This document shows, one piece after another, positions 38,391 to 47,653 of a stretch of 64,000 nt of DNA; within the stretch, counting starts at the first letter, position 1; each line of letters begins with the position of its first letter. The stretch comes from Microvirga sp. 17 mud 1-3. Lineage in GTDB: Bacteria; Pseudomonadota; Alphaproteobacteria; Rhizobiales; Beijerinckiaceae. The notes under the pieces were generated by a model that was given only the letters and a program-made list of their open reading frames with translations, made no database searches and was not told the origin of the DNA. The position numbers were made by a program, and so were the translations under genes. The DNA lies in NCBI RefSeq assembly GCF_003151255.1, contig NZ_CP029481.1, positions 2,046,001 to 2,110,000 on the forward strand. The letters run 5' to 3'.

Positions 38391-38419
38391 AGGTTAGCTG
38401 TTCTTGCTGTGTTCTGCAA
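38391..38419 (-). promoter_or_regulatory. lexA promoter with SOS box
   Basis: GTTC-TTGCTGT-GTTC at 38400-38414 is a perfect alphaproteobacterial LexA operator, 61 bases upstream of the lexA start. On the minus strand a -35-like TTGCAG (38419-38414) and a -10-like TAACCT (38396-38391) are 17 bases apart, with the operator between them. Confidence 0.9.
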
Positions 38420-38447
38420 GCCTATGGCTACGCTCGGAGGAACAGAT

Positions 38448-39692
38448 TCAACAAAATCGCGCCAGCCGCAGGATGCGGCAGGGTTCGCCTGCGCGAGCGG
38501 CGGGCGCATGAGGCGGCCGGACCAGGAGGGCGTCCGAGCGCCCGAGAATGCCGAGCATGGACGAATCCTGCCTCTCGTGCGGCAACACCACGGGAACGCT
38601 CAGCAGACCGGAGCCGGTCTCAATCTCGCGGAGCGCCAGGGCGGCTCGCATATAGTCCTGGCGTTCGCCGTTCGGCGGAAGGTCGGCACCGAGAATCGCG
38701 CCTTCGGTCGGGTCTGCACCTGCCTGAGGATCACCGCACAGGGCCCTGATTGCCGGAACGAGGAAAAGGATGGCGCAGACCAGGGTCGAGACGGGATTGC
38801 CCGGTAGGCCGAGGAGCAGGGTCTTCCCGAGGCGGCCGTGCATCAGCGGCTTGCCGGGTCTCAGGGCAACGCGCCAGAAGCCCAGGTCCATTCCCTGACG
38901 GGTCAGAGCCTTCTGCACAAGGTCGTGCTCCCCGACCGAGGCGCCGCCCAGCGTCACGAGAATGTCGGCCTCAGCCTTACGGGCCGCTTCGATCCGTTCG
39001 TCCAGGGATTCGAGGGTGTCGCGGGCGATCCCAAGGTCCAGAGCTTCGCCGCCGGCCTTCTCGACGATGGCCGCCGTGGACGGGAGGCTGGACGCCACGA
39101 TCTGATCCGGACCCGCAGGCTCGCCGGCCCGCACCAGTTCATCGCCGGTCGCGAGGATCGCGACGCGCGGCCGGCGCCTCACGGCGAGCGACCCATGGCC
39201 CATGGCGGCCGCCAGGGCGATGTGGCGGGCATCGAGCCGGGTCCCAGCCGAGAGAAGGACATCTCCGGCTCCGAAATCCAGGCCGGCCGGGCGAATATGG
39301 CGAAGTGGACGGGGTGCCTCTGCAATCACAACCCGGTCGCCGTCCACCGCCGTGTCCTCCTGGAGGACGACGGCGTCGGCTCCTTCGGGCAGGGGGGCGC
39401 CGGTAAAGATACGCACTGCCTCGCCGGGGCCGAGCGTACCGGAGAAACGGCGGCCGGCCGCGCTGGCACCGATCACCCGCAGGGTCACGGGAGCCTCCGG
39501 GCAGTCGGTGCTGCGCACTGCGTAGCCGTCCATGGCGGAGGCCTGGAAGGGGGGCTGGTCCCGCAGGGCCGTCACGTCCTCGGCGAGGGTGCGGCCCGCG
39601 AAGTCGCCGAGGGGCAGTCGCTCGGTCGCGACCAGTCCCGGGACGCTGTCCAGAACCCGGCGGAGGGCCTCCTCGACGGGAATCAGGCTCAT
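38448..39692 (-). CDS. moeA: Molybdopterin molybdotransferase MoeA
   Basis: A 414-residue enzyme that inserts molybdate into adenylylated molybdopterin, completing the molybdenum cofactor. Typical motifs appear in order: FQASAMDGYAVR near residue 49, IFTGAPLPEGADAVV, VAILATGDELV, TLGGASVGEHD, and LLLGLPGNPVS in domain III. Domain IV closes the protein. It follows moaC by 10 bases on the same strand. The pairing of moaC and moeA behind trpC is a familiar alphaproteobacterial arrangement. The promoter of lexA lies just downstream of its stop. Confidence 0.95.
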   Translation of the reverse strand: MSLIPVEEALRRVLDSVPGLVATERLPLGDFAGRTLAEDVTALRDQPPFQASAMDGYAVRSTDCPEAPVTLRVIGASAAGRRFSGTLGPGEAVRIFTGAPLPEGADAVVLQEDTAVDGDRVVIAEAPRPLRHIRPAGLDFGAGDVLLSAGTRLDARHIALAAAMGHGSLAVRRRPRVAILATGDELVRAGEPAGPDQIVASSLPSTAAIVEKAGGEALDLGIARDTLESLDERIEAARKAEADILVTLGGASVGEHDLVQKALTRQGMDLGFWRVALRPGKPLMHGRLGKTLLLGLPGNPVSTLVCAILFLVPAIRALCGDPQAGADPTEGAILGADLPPNGERQDYMRAALALREIETGSGLLSVPVVLPHERQDSSMLGILGRSDALLVRPPHAPAARAGEPCRILRLARFC

Positions 39693-39702
39693 GGGCGCCT
39701 CC

Positions 39703-40179
39703 TCACGGCGCCTCGAAGGTGCCGGAGCGCCCGCCGCTCTTCATGCGCAGGCGCACATTGTCGATCCGCATGGTGCGGTCGGCGGCCTTCACCATGTCGT
39801 AGACGGTCAGGCAGGCCACCGAGACGGCCGTAAGCGCCTCCATCTCGACGCCGGTCTGGCCGGACACCTTCACCTCTGCGGTCACGCGCACACCCGGCAG
39901 ATTGTCGTCCAGGGTGCAGTCGACCGCTACCTTGGAGATCGCGAGGGGGTGGCACAGCGGGATCAGCTCATGGGTGCGCTTCGCCGCCATGATGCCGGCG
40001 AGTCTTGCAGTGCCGAGCACGTCGCCCTTCTTGGCGTCTCCCTGGCGGATCAGCGCCAGGGTCCCGGGCTGCATGACGATTTCGCCCTCTGCGATGGCGG
40101 CCCGGCTCGTCACCTCCTTCTCGGACACGTCCACCATGTTGGCGGCGCCGGAGGCGTCGAGATGGGTGAGCCGCGTCAT
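39703..40179 (-). CDS. moaC: Cyclic pyranopterin monophosphate synthase accessory protein MoaC
   Basis: A 158-residue cytosolic enzyme of molybdenum-cofactor synthesis, acting with MoaA on a GTP-derived intermediate to form cPMP. Diagnostic motifs are [19 protein letters not shown] at the start, [16 protein letters not shown] with its conserved histidine, and the [11 protein letters not shown] block. The ATG at 40179 overlaps the trpC stop as ATGA, indicating translational coupling. The frame continues upstream into trpC but is not coding there. Confidence 0.96.
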   Translation of the reverse strand: MTRLTHLDASGAANMVDVSEKEVTSRAAIAEGEIVMQPGTLALIRQGDAKKGDVLGTARLAGIMAAKRTHELIPLCHPLAISKVAVDCTLDDNLPGVRVTAEVKVSGQTGVEMEALTAVSVACLTVYDMVKAADRTMRIDNVRLRMKSGGRSGTFEAP

Positions 40180-40976
40180 GCGGCCTCGCCGAACAGAAGG
40201 CGCCGCGTCGCTGCCGCGACATCCGCTTGGCGCATCAGACTCTCGCCGACCAGGAAGGTGCGGATGCCGACGCGGCCCAGCCGCTCGATATCCGCAAGGG
40301 TGAAGATGCCACTTTCGCCCACCACGATCCGGTCGGACGGGATCAGGGGCGCCAGCTCCTCGCACACGCCGAGCGATACCTCGAAGGTACGCAGGTTCCG
40401 GTTGTTGATCCCCAAAAGCTTCGTGCCGAGGGGCAGGGCGCGGTCGAGTTCGGCGCGATCATGCACCTCGACCAGCACATCCATGCCGAGGGCGTGGGCG
40501 GTCTCGACAAGGCTGCGGGCCTGCTCATCGGTGACGCTCGCCATGATCACGAGAATGCAATCCGCGCCCCAGGCGCGGGCCTCGTAGACCTGATAGGGCT
40601 CGAACAGGAAATCCTTGCGCAGGACCGGGAGCCCGGAGGCCTCGCGGGCCTGCATCAGATATTCGGGCTGCCCCTGGAAGGAGGGGCCATCCGTCAGGAC
40701 CGACAGGCAGGTCGCGCCGCCCTCCGCATAGGCTTTCGCCAGGGAGGGCGGATCGAAATCGGCCCGGATCAGGCCCTTGGAGGGGCTCGCCTTCTTCACC
40801 TCCGCGATGAGGGCAGGACGCTCCTCCGCCAGATGGCGCACGATAGCGGCCGCGAAACCGCGCGGTTTGGGAGCCGCCTGCGCACGTCGCTCGATCTCTG
40901 CCTGCGGGATCGCGGCCTTGGCGGCGGCAATCTCCTCACGCTTGTAGGATTCGATGCGGGCGAGAACGTCGCTCAT
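40176..40976 (-). CDS. trpC: Indole-3-glycerol phosphate synthase
   Basis: A 266-residue TIM-barrel enzyme of tryptophan synthesis that closes the indole ring of CdRP. Catalytic and binding motifs are [12 protein letters not shown] near residue 57, [43 protein letters not shown] and VGESGI. No PRAI (TrpF) domain is fused, unlike in E. coli. It starts 11 bases after the trpD stop and overlaps moaC by four bases. It belongs to the ppiD-trpE-trpG-trpD-trpC run. Confidence 0.97.
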   Translation of the reverse strand: MSDVLARIESYKREEIAAAKAAIPQAEIERRAQAAPKPRGFAAAIVRHLAEERPALIAEVKKASPSKGLIRADFDPPSLAKAYAEGGATCLSVLTDGPSFQGQPEYLMQAREASGLPVLRKDFLFEPYQVYEARAWGADCILVIMASVTDEQARSLVETAHALGMDVLVEVHDRAELDRALPLGTKLLGINNRNLRTFEVSLGVCEELAPLIPSDRIVVGESGIFTLADIERLGRVGIRTFLVGESLMRQADVAAATRRLLFGEAA

Positions 40977-40987
40977 GGCGGCTTCCT

Positions 40988-42001
40988 TTAGGCGTTCGAT
41001 GCCTGGACCAGGCGCATCAGGGTCGCTTTGGCGGCGCCGCTGTCAAGGGCGCGGGTCGCCTGGTCGAGGCCGGCGCGCAGGTCAGGAGCCGCGTCGGCGA
41101 TCACCAGGGCGGCGGCCGCATTGAGGAGGGCGACATCGCGATAGGGGATGCGCGCCCCTTCCAGCACCGCGCGCAGCTGGGCCGCATTGTGCTCGGGATC
41201 GCCGCCCTTGAGGTCTTCGAGCTTGGCGACCGGCAGGCCCACTTCCTCGGGCGTCACGGTGAAGCGGCGCACGGTTCCGTTCTCCAGCGCCGCCACGTGG
41301 GTGGGGCCGGTGGTCGTCATCTCGTCGAGGCCGTCGGAGCCGTGCACGACCCAGAGCTTCTTGGCGCCGAGCTCCTTCATGACCTGGGCCAGCGGGTCGA
41401 GCCAGGCCTCCGAGAACACGCCGAGGAGCTGACGGGAGACCGAGGCCGGGTTGGCCAGGGGACCGAGCAGGTTGAAGATCGTGCGGGTGCCGAGCTCCAC
41501 ACGCACCGGCGCCACGTGGCGCATGGCGGCGTGGTGGGTCTGGGCGAACATGAAACAGAGACCCGCCTCTTTCAGGCAGCGCTCCAGCCCTTCCGGGTCA
41601 AGCCCGAGCTTCACGCCCAGCGCCGAGAGTACGTCCGCCGTGCCGGATTTCGAGGAAGCGGCGCGGTTGCCGTGCTTGGCGACCTTGACGCCTGCGCTTG
41701 CCGTGATGATCGCCGCAAGGGTCGAGATGTTGTAGCTGCCGGAATGGTCGCCGCCCGTGCCGACGATGTCGACCGCACCCTCGGGCGCTTTGACCTTGAG
41801 CATCCGGCCACGCATGGCCGACACGGCGCCGACGATCTCCTCCAGCGCCTCGCCGCGGACCCTGAGGGCCATCAGGAAGGCGCCGCTCTGGGCGGGGGTG
41901 ACCTCGCCGGACAGGATATCGTCGAATGCCGAGCGGGCCTCTTCGCGCGTCAGCGACGCGCCGGTGGCGACCTTGGCGAGGTAGGATTTGAAGGATTCCA
42001 T
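40988..42001 (-). CDS. trpD: Anthranilate phosphoribosyltransferase
   Basis: A 337-residue enzyme joining anthranilate to PRPP, the second committed step of tryptophan synthesis. The PRPP signature [21 protein letters not shown] and the following [20 protein letters not shown] are typical. The end of the central domain has the [11 protein letters not shown] motif. No glutamine amidotransferase domain is fused (that activity is the separate trpG). The start lies 6 bases downstream of the trpG stop. Length matches the family. Confidence 0.97.
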   Translation of the reverse strand: MESFKSYLAKVATGASLTREEARSAFDDILSGEVTPAQSGAFLMALRVRGEALEEIVGAVSAMRGRMLKVKAPEGAVDIVGTGGDHSGSYNISTLAAIITASAGVKVAKHGNRAASSKSGTADVLSALGVKLGLDPEGLERCLKEAGLCFMFAQTHHAAMRHVAPVRVELGTRTIFNLLGPLANPASVSRQLLGVFSEAWLDPLAQVMKELGAKKLWVVHGSDGLDEMTTTGPTHVAALENGTVRRFTVTPEEVGLPVAKLEDLKGGDPEHNAAQLRAVLEGARIPYRDVALLNAAAALVIADAAPDLRAGLDQATRALDSGAAKATLMRLVQASNA

Positions 42002-42007
42002 TGGTTC

Positions 42008-42637
42008 TCAGTGCCCGGCCGCGGGAGCGCCGTTGCGTCCCTGGCGATGAGCGGCGTTCCATGAGGCCGCGAGGTCGAAGAAATTGCGCATGATGGTGAC
42101 GCCGTGCTCCGAGAGGATGCTCTCGGGATGGAACTGCACGCCGTGCACCGGCAGATGGCGGTGGGACAGGCCCATGATGAGCCCGTCGGCGGTCTCGGCC
42201 GTCACAGCGAGACCGGCCGGGCAGGTCTCCCGGTCGACGATGAGCGAATGATAGCGCGTCGCCTTGAACGGGCCGTTGATGCCGCGGAAGATCGTCTGGC
42301 CGTGGTGCTCCACGTCGGACACCTTGCCATGCATGGGCAAGGGCGCGCGGCTGACCGTGCCGCCATAAACCTGGCCGATGGTCTGAAGACCGAGGCAGAC
42401 GCCGAAGACTGGGATCCGCGAACCCACCCGCTCCACAAGATCGAGGCAGATGCCGGCCTCGTTGGGCGTGCAGGGGCCGGGGGAGAGCACGATGGCGTCC
42501 GGATCGGCGGCAAGCACCTCGTCCGTGGTGAGCGCGTCGTTGCGCACCACCTCCACGCCGGATACCAGCGGCGCCACGAGGTGGACCAGGTTCCAGGTGA
42601 AGCTGTCGTAATTGTCGATGACGAGAACGCGGGTCAT
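42008..42637 (-). CDS. trpG: Anthranilate synthase component II (glutamine amidotransferase)
   Basis: A 209-residue class I glutamine amidotransferase that supplies ammonia to TrpE. The nucleophile is Cys81 in GVCLGLQTIGQVYGG; the His and Glu of the triad are in VQFHPESILSEHG. The oxyanion-hole region LSPGPCTPNEAG is present. It may also serve as PabA. The ATG at 42637 (MTRVLVIDNYDSFTWN) overlaps the stop of a 21-codon reading frame; an in-frame ATG seven codons upstream (42658) is less likely. Trp genes are separate here, not the TrpEG fusion of many rhizobia. Confidence 0.96.
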   Translation of the reverse strand: MTRVLVIDNYDSFTWNLVHLVAPLVSGVEVVRNDALTTDEVLAADPDAIVLSPGPCTPNEAGICLDLVERVGSRIPVFGVCLGLQTIGQVYGGTVSRAPLPMHGKVSDVEHHGQTIFRGINGPFKATRYHSLIVDRETCPAGLAVTAETADGLIMGLSHRHLPVHGVQFHPESILSEHGVTIMRNFFDLAASWNAAHRQGRNGAPAAGH

Positions 42638-42699
42638 GGCGCCCCGACGTTTGCGCATGGGCGAAGCCCGGTCAAGGGAAGCGTTGCCGTCTCGTTCAT
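42634..42699 (-). CDS. Possible 21-codon coupling ORF between trpE and trpG
   Basis: A short frame starts at an ATG that overlaps the trpE stop (ATGA) and ends at a TGA that overlaps the trpG start (ATGA). It encodes a 21-residue peptide beginning MNETATLPL and ending CANVGAP. The peptide has no tryptophan, so it is not an attenuator leader. It may simply carry ribosomes from trpE to trpG. Whether it is translated is unknown. Confidence 0.35.
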   Translation of the reverse strand: MNETATLPLTGLRPCANVGAP

Positions 42700-44216
42700 T
42701 GGCCGATCCTCGCCCGGCTCGCGAAGCGGACGGCCTCCTCGGCCGCGCGGAAGAGGGCCTTGGCCTTGTTGATGCATTCCTGCTGCTCGGAAGCCGGATC
42801 GGAATCGTAGACGATTCCGGCCCCGGCCTGCACGGCCATGCGGCCGTCCTTCACCAGGGCCGTGCGCAGCACGATGCAGGTATCCATCTGCCCGTCGGCG
42901 CCGAAATAGCCGATGCAGCCCGCGTAAGGCCCGCGCTTGTGCTTCTCGAGCTCGTCGATGATCTCCATGGCCCGCACCTTCGGGGCGCCCGAGACTGTTC
43001 CGGCCGGGAAGCCGGCCACGAGGGCCGCGAGGGCATCGTATTTCTCGTCGAGGCGGCCCTCCACGTTCGACACGATGTGCATGACCTGGCTGTAGAATTC
43101 CAGGAAGAACGAATCCGTCACCTCGACCGAGCCTATGGCCGAGACGCGGCCCACGTCGTTGCGGCCGAGATCGAGGAGCATGAGGTGCTCCGCGCGTTCC
43201 TTCTGGTCCGCCAGGAGGCTGTCCGCATGGGCCCGGTCCTCGGCCGCGGTGGCACCGCGGGGGCGCGTTCCGGCGATCGGGCGGATCGTGACCTTGCCGT
43301 CCCGGACCCGCACCAGGATCTCGGGCGAGGAGCAGACGATCTGAAAATCCTCGAAGTCCAGATAGCAAAGGAACGGGGCCGGATTGACCCGCCGCAGGGA
43401 CCGGTAGAGGGCGAAGGCCGGAAGGGTGAAGGGGGCCTCGAAACGCTGGGAGAGCACCACCTGGAAGATGTCGCCGGCGCGGATATATTCCTTCGCCTTC
43501 GCGACCATGGCCCTGAACTCCTCCGGCGTCGTGTTCGACACCGGCGGCTCGAAATGGACGGACGAAGGGTCGGTCCTGTCCTCGATGGGCATGGGGCTGT
43601 CGAGGGCGAGCCCGACCTCGTCAAGCCGGGAGAGGGCCGTCTCGTACGCCGCCTTGGCGGATACCCCCGCCTGGGGGCGCACGGGCGTGATCAGGGAGAT
43701 CTCGTCCTTCACGGCGTCGAACACCACCATGACGGTCGGGCGGACAAGCACCGCGTCAGGCACCTTCAGGACGTCCGGGTTCGGCTCCGGCAGCCGCTCC
43801 ATGAGGCGGACCATGTCGTAGCCCAGATAGCCGAAGAGCCCCGCCGCCATGGGCGGCAGCTCATCGCCGAGCGGCAGGGCGCTTTCGGCGATCAGGGCCC
43901 TGAGGCTCTCAAGAGGATGCCGCTTGTCGGGCTCGAAGCGCCCTTCGCGGGCAAGCGCCTGCCGGTCGAGGGAGGCCTGACCGTCCTGGCAGCGCCAGAC
44001 GAGGTCAGGATCAAGGCCGATCATCGAGAAGCGGCCCCGAACGGCGCCGCCCTCGACGGATTCCAACAGGAAGGCGGGCCCCTTCCGGCCGTGCCGCAGC
44101 TTCAGGAAAGCCGCGACCGGGGTCAGCAGATCGCCGACGAGGGTTGTGCGCAGGACGCCTGCCTGACCCTTGTCGTAGGCTCCGGCGAAGGTTTCGAAAT
44201 CGGGTGCGACGACCAT
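42696..44216 (-). CDS. trpE: Anthranilate synthase component I
   Basis: A 506-residue chorismate-utilising enzyme forming anthranilate with TrpG. Conserved parts are the feedback region LLESVEGG, the active-site stretches IRPIAGTRPRGATAAED, LDLGRNDVGRVS and VSGAPKVRAMEIIDELE, and the terminal YDSDPASEQQEC. The LLES motif suggests tryptophan feedback inhibition. It begins 4 bases after the ppiD stop. With no room for a leader, transcriptional attenuation directly before trpE seems unlikely. Confidence 0.97.
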   Translation of the reverse strand: MVVAPDFETFAGAYDKGQAGVLRTTLVGDLLTPVAAFLKLRHGRKGPAFLLESVEGGAVRGRFSMIGLDPDLVWRCQDGQASLDRQALAREGRFEPDKRHPLESLRALIAESALPLGDELPPMAAGLFGYLGYDMVRLMERLPEPNPDVLKVPDAVLVRPTVMVVFDAVKDEISLITPVRPQAGVSAKAAYETALSRLDEVGLALDSPMPIEDRTDPSSVHFEPPVSNTTPEEFRAMVAKAKEYIRAGDIFQVVLSQRFEAPFTLPAFALYRSLRRVNPAPFLCYLDFEDFQIVCSSPEILVRVRDGKVTIRPIAGTRPRGATAAEDRAHADSLLADQKERAEHLMLLDLGRNDVGRVSAIGSVEVTDSFFLEFYSQVMHIVSNVEGRLDEKYDALAALVAGFPAGTVSGAPKVRAMEIIDELEKHKRGPYAGCIGYFGADGQMDTCIVLRTALVKDGRMAVQAGAGIVYDSDPASEQQECINKAKALFRAAEEAVRFASRARIGQ

Positions 44217-44220
44217 GGGA

Positions 44221-46122
44221 TCAAAGGTCGCCGCCGCCCGTGGCCTGGCGGAGGGCCTGCTGGTTGATGGTGACGCCGAGATCCTTGCGGATCTGCGCGA
44301 TGTACTCGTTCACCAGGTCGTCGCCCATGCCGTTGCGGAGCTGGGTTTCGATCTGCTGGGCCTCCTGGGAAGTCGGCGCGAGGGGCGGGACGGATGCAGC
44401 CGTGACCTTGAACACGGCCCGCGTCTCGGCGCCGGACGCGGCGTTGCCGGGCTGGCCGACCGGGACCGAGAAGATGCGGGTGACCGCATCGGCGTTCAGT
44501 TCGTCCTTGGCGACGCCGCGGGCGAGGTCGGCTGCGCTCTTTGCCGCGGCGCCGGCATCCTGGGCGACGGCCTCGATGGCCTCGCCCTTCTCCAGGCGCT
44601 CCGTCAGACCGCGGGCCTTCTCGGAGAGGCGACGGGACACCTCGTCCGTATGCCAGAGCTTGGCGACCTGGTCCCGGACCTCGTCCAGGGTCTTCTCGCG
44701 GGAGGGCTCGATTCCCGTCACGTCGAACCACACATAGCCGCCGTCGGGCATGCGCAGGGGCTCGTTGTCGACGCCGATATCGGACGCGAAGGCCGCCTTC
44801 ACGACCGCATCGCGACCGGGGAGCTCCACGGGCTTGCCGGCCTTGTCCAGGCCTTGGCTGTCCACGGCCGGGATCTGGACGAGGGGGAGACCCTTCTCCT
44901 TGGCGATCTCTGCGAGCGGACGGGCGCCGGCCCGCTGGTCCTCGATGGCATCGTGGATGGATTCGAGCTGATCGCCGGCGCGCGCCTTGGCAAGCTCCGC
45001 GCGGATCTCTCCAGCCACTTCCTCGAAGGGCTTGACCGATTCCGGCGCGATCTTCGTCACGCGCACGAGCACCGGGCCGAAGCGACCGTCCACGGGGCCG
45101 CTGGTGGCCCCTTCCTGAAGCGAGAAGGCCGCCTCGGCCACGGCCGGGTCCAGCATCTCGCTCTTCGTGAAGGTGCCGAGCTCGAGATCCTGCGGCGGAA
45201 CCTTCCGCTCCTCCGCGATGCTCTCGAAGGTCGCACCTTCCTTGATCCGGTTGAAGGCGGCCTCAGCCTCCTCCTTCGACGGGAAGGTGATCTGCTGGAT
45301 CGTGCGCTTCTCGGGGGTGCCGAACTTGGCCTTCTCCTGCTCGTAGCGCTGGCGGGCATCGGCATCGCTTATGGATTCCGGCTTGGCCAGGGAGGTCGCG
45401 TCGAGGGCCATGGCCGTAAGGGAGCGGTATTCAGGGGCCTGGAAGGCGCCCTTGCGCTCGTCGAAGAAGCTCTGGAGCTGCTCCTGGGTCGGAGCCGGAA
45501 TCTCGCCCGCCATGGCGGCGGTCAGCACGAAATAGGAGGCTGTCCGGCGCTCGGTGGAATAGCGGTTGAAGGCTTCCCGGGCCGCCATCGGCACGGTCAG
45601 GTCGCCCGCAATGGCCTCCGCCAGATGGATGCGGGCCATGGCGCTGCGCTGTTCGTGCACAAATCCGGCCTCGCTGAGGGAGGCGTTGCGGAGCACCTGG
45701 TCGAAGAGAGCGCGGTTGAACTGCCCGTCAGCGCCCCGGAAGGCCGGATCCTCCGTGATGGAACGGGCGACCAGCTGGTCCGACACGCTCAGGCCAAGCT
45801 TCCTGGCCTCTTCGGACATGACCGCCTCGTTCACGAGATTCGACAGGACCTGCTGGTCGATCCCGAAGAGCCGGGCCTGTTCGGGCGTGATGACCGTGCG
45901 GAACTGTCGCCCGAGGCGTTGCAGCTCGTTGTTGTAGGCCGTGCGGACGGCGTCGATCGTAATGTCCGTCTTGCCGACTCGGGCGATCGAAGAGGGCGGG
46001 GTCGCGCGGAAAATGTCGCCGATGCCCCAGATCGCGAAACTGACGATCAGGAGGCCGAAGAAGATGGCCATGAACGTCTTGCCGACCAGGCTCTGACCGG
46101 CCTTGCGCATTCCTCGAAGCAT
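44221..46122 (-). CDS. ppiD: Peptidyl-prolyl isomerase PpiD/SurA-like
   Basis: A 633-residue inner-membrane-anchored periplasmic folding factor. A membrane helix at about residues 16-36 (TFMAIFFGLLIVSFAIWGIG) is followed by a SurA_N-like helical domain and a parvulin-type domain near residues 240-360, with KRTIQQITFPSKEEAEAAFNRI and DLELGTFTKSEMLDPA as landmarks. It assists folding of outer-membrane or secreted proteins. The ppiD-trpE junction is typical of alphaproteobacteria and makes ppiD the first gene of the trp run. It is divergent from tpiA. Confidence 0.93.
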   Translation of the reverse strand: MLRGMRKAGQSLVGKTFMAIFFGLLIVSFAIWGIGDIFRATPPSSIARVGKTDITIDAVRTAYNNELQRLGRQFRTVITPEQARLFGIDQQVLSNLVNEAVMSEEARKLGLSVSDQLVARSITEDPAFRGADGQFNRALFDQVLRNASLSEAGFVHEQRSAMARIHLAEAIAGDLTVPMAAREAFNRYSTERRTASYFVLTAAMAGEIPAPTQEQLQSFFDERKGAFQAPEYRSLTAMALDATSLAKPESISDADARQRYEQEKAKFGTPEKRTIQQITFPSKEEAEAAFNRIKEGATFESIAEERKVPPQDLELGTFTKSEMLDPAVAEAAFSLQEGATSGPVDGRFGPVLVRVTKIAPESVKPFEEVAGEIRAELAKARAGDQLESIHDAIEDQRAGARPLAEIAKEKGLPLVQIPAVDSQGLDKAGKPVELPGRDAVVKAAFASDIGVDNEPLRMPDGGYVWFDVTGIEPSREKTLDEVRDQVAKLWHTDEVSRRLSEKARGLTERLEKGEAIEAVAQDAGAAAKSAADLARGVAKDELNADAVTRIFSVPVGQPGNAASGAETRAVFKVTAASVPPLAPTSQEAQQIETQLRNGMGDDLVNEYIAQIRKDLGVTINQQALRQATGGGDL

Positions 46123-46256
46123 AGCGAACCCGTTTTCTCGAAACTCGTTAGAGAGGGCGATAACCGATCAGCGGCCCGGGGAAAAGGGCAAGTCGGTTGA
46201 AAGAGTCTTCAAGTCTCTGGTACTGCCACATTATCAAGCGTGACAGGAGAGCCCGA

Positions 46257-47024
46257 ATGAGCGTCGATCGGCCGCGCCCGCTGGTGGCGGGGAACTGGAA
46301 GATGAACGGATTAAAGTCTTCCGCCAAGGTGATGAGCGAGATTCAGGCGGGCTATACGCCCGGCCTGAAGGCGAAGGTCGAGCTGGCCGTCTGCCCGCCC
46401 ACCACACTCCTGGGCATGTTCGCCCTGATGGCGGTGGGCTCTCGGGTCGCTGTCGGCGGGCAGGATTGCCATGCCAAGGAAATGGGTGCCTTCACGGGCG
46501 ATCTCTCGGCCGAGATGCTGGCCGATGCCGGGGCATCCTATGTCATTCTCGGTCACTCCGAGCGACGTCAGTACCATGACGAGAAGGACGCCGACGTCTG
46601 CGCCAAGGCCCTGGCGGCCCACCGGGCGGGGCTCACGGCTATCGTGTGCATCGGCGAGACGCAGCAGGAGCGGGAGGCCGGGCGGGCCCTCGCGGTGGTC
46701 AAGAAGCAGCTTCGCGGCTCCGTGCCGGCCGACTCGAACAGCCACAACCTGGTCATCGCCTATGAGCCCGTCTGGGCCATCGGTACGGGCCTCACGCCCA
46801 CCCCTGCGGATGTCGCGGAGGTCCATGCCCTGATCCGCGAGGAACTGCGGAAGCTGGTCGGCAAGGGTGAGCACGCCAAGGTCCGTATCCTCTATGGCGG
46901 GTCCGTGAAGCCCTCCAACGCGGCCGAGCTGATGGCCGTCGAGAACGTCGACGGCGCCCTTGTGGGCGGCGCCAGCCTCGTGGCCGCCGACTTCCTGGCC
47001 ATTGCCGGAGCCTATCTGGGCTGA
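46257..47024 (+). CDS. tpiA: Triosephosphate isomerase
   Basis: A 255-residue TIM-barrel enzyme interconverting dihydroxyacetone phosphate and glyceraldehyde 3-phosphate. The active-site residues are in [10 protein letters not shown] (Asn13, Lys15), VILGHSERR (His) and [12 protein letters not shown] (Glu). The phosphate loop [11 protein letters not shown] is intact. CAGGAGAG precedes the ATG at 46257; a longer in-frame extension to 46197 lies in leader sequence. It is divergent from ppiD and followed by secG and pyrG, an arrangement typical for the order. Confidence 0.97.
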   Translation: MSVDRPRPLVAGNWKMNGLKSSAKVMSEIQAGYTPGLKAKVELAVCPPTTLLGMFALMAVGSRVAVGGQDCHAKEMGAFTGDLSAEMLADAGASYVILGHSERRQYHDEKDADVCAKALAAHRAGLTAIVCIGETQQEREAGRALAVVKKQLRGSVPADSNSHNLVIAYEPVWAIGTGLTPTPADVAEVHALIREELRKLVGKGEHAKVRILYGGSVKPSNAAELMAVENVDGALVGGASLVAADFLAIAGAYLG

Positions 47025-47035
47025 CCGGTCTTCGG

Positions 47036-47074
47036 CTGTCATTCCGAGCCCCTCGGTGGGAACCGGAATGACAG
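47036..47074. repeat. Long palindrome after tpiA (dispersed-repeat-like)
   Basis: An 11-bp perfect stem CTGTCATTCCG/CGGAATGACAG with a 17-base loop begins 12 bases after the tpiA stop and is followed by ATCCCTTTTC. The GTCATTC...GAATGAC arms recur at 50783-50818. It may act as a terminator, but the shared arms suggest a dispersed palindromic repeat. Confidence 0.6.
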
Positions 47075-47222
47075 ATCCCTTTTCAAATTCCTTCCGTCGC
47101 GGCAAAAGGGGGGCTTGCGGGTCTTTGATCCCGTGCTCACCTATGCTACAGCCCGCGCCAACGAAGAGATACACACGAGCGGCTGACGCCTTTCGGCGCG
47201 GCCGCTTGAGGTTTTTGGAACG

Positions 47223-47648
47223 ATGCAAACGGTTCTCATCATTGTTCACCTGATCATAGTCCTCGCCCTGATCGGCGTGGTTCTGCTGCAGCGCTCCGAG
47301 GGCGGCGGCATGGGCCTCGGCGGCGGAGGAGGAGGCGGTGTTTCGGGATTCATGACCGGACGCGGGCAGGCCAACGCCCTGACCCGGACGACGGCGATCC
47401 TCGGCGCCCTGTTCTTCCTGACGAGCCTCGCCCTGACCATCATGGCAGGCCAGAGCGGCGCGCCCCGTTCGATCATCGACGGCGTCGCCCCGGCGGCTCC
47501 GGCCGGACAGGCCCCCGCGGGCGGGCAGGGCGGCAACGTCCTCGAGCAGCTCCAGCGCATGCAGGGAGACCAGCCGGCCAGCCCGGCCCCGGCACCCGCC
47601 GCTCCGGCCCCCGCGCCGGCGACACCGCAGGTGCCTCAGTCGCAGTGA
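47223..47648 (+). CDS. secG: Preprotein translocase subunit SecG
   Basis: A 141-residue inner-membrane protein that joins SecYE in the protein export channel. It has two membrane helices, VLIIVHLIIVLALIGVVLL and ILGALFFLTSLALTIMA, separated by the conserved glycine-rich loop GGGMGLGGGGGGGVSGF. The C-terminus (from about residue 90) is a long alanine- and proline-rich tail absent from E. coli SecG but common in alphaproteobacteria. A strong terminator follows, so secG is probably transcribed separately from pyrG. Confidence 0.96.
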   Translation: MQTVLIIVHLIIVLALIGVVLLQRSEGGGMGLGGGGGGGVSGFMTGRGQANALTRTTAILGALFFLTSLALTIMAGQSGAPRSIIDGVAPAAPAGQAPAGGQGGNVLEQLQRMQGDQPASPAPAPAAPAPAPATPQVPQSQ

Positions 47649-47653
47649 CGATC

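Noticed and set aside
44216..44330. Tryptophan attenuator (trpL) before trpE
   Set aside because: Only four bases separate the ppiD stop from the trpE start, and no Trp-codon leader peptide is visible.
42612..46200. Two long plus-strand open frames opposite trpE and ppiD
   Set aside because: They mirror the third-codon GC bias of the true minus-strand genes, contain no known motif, and cover well-supported coding sequence.
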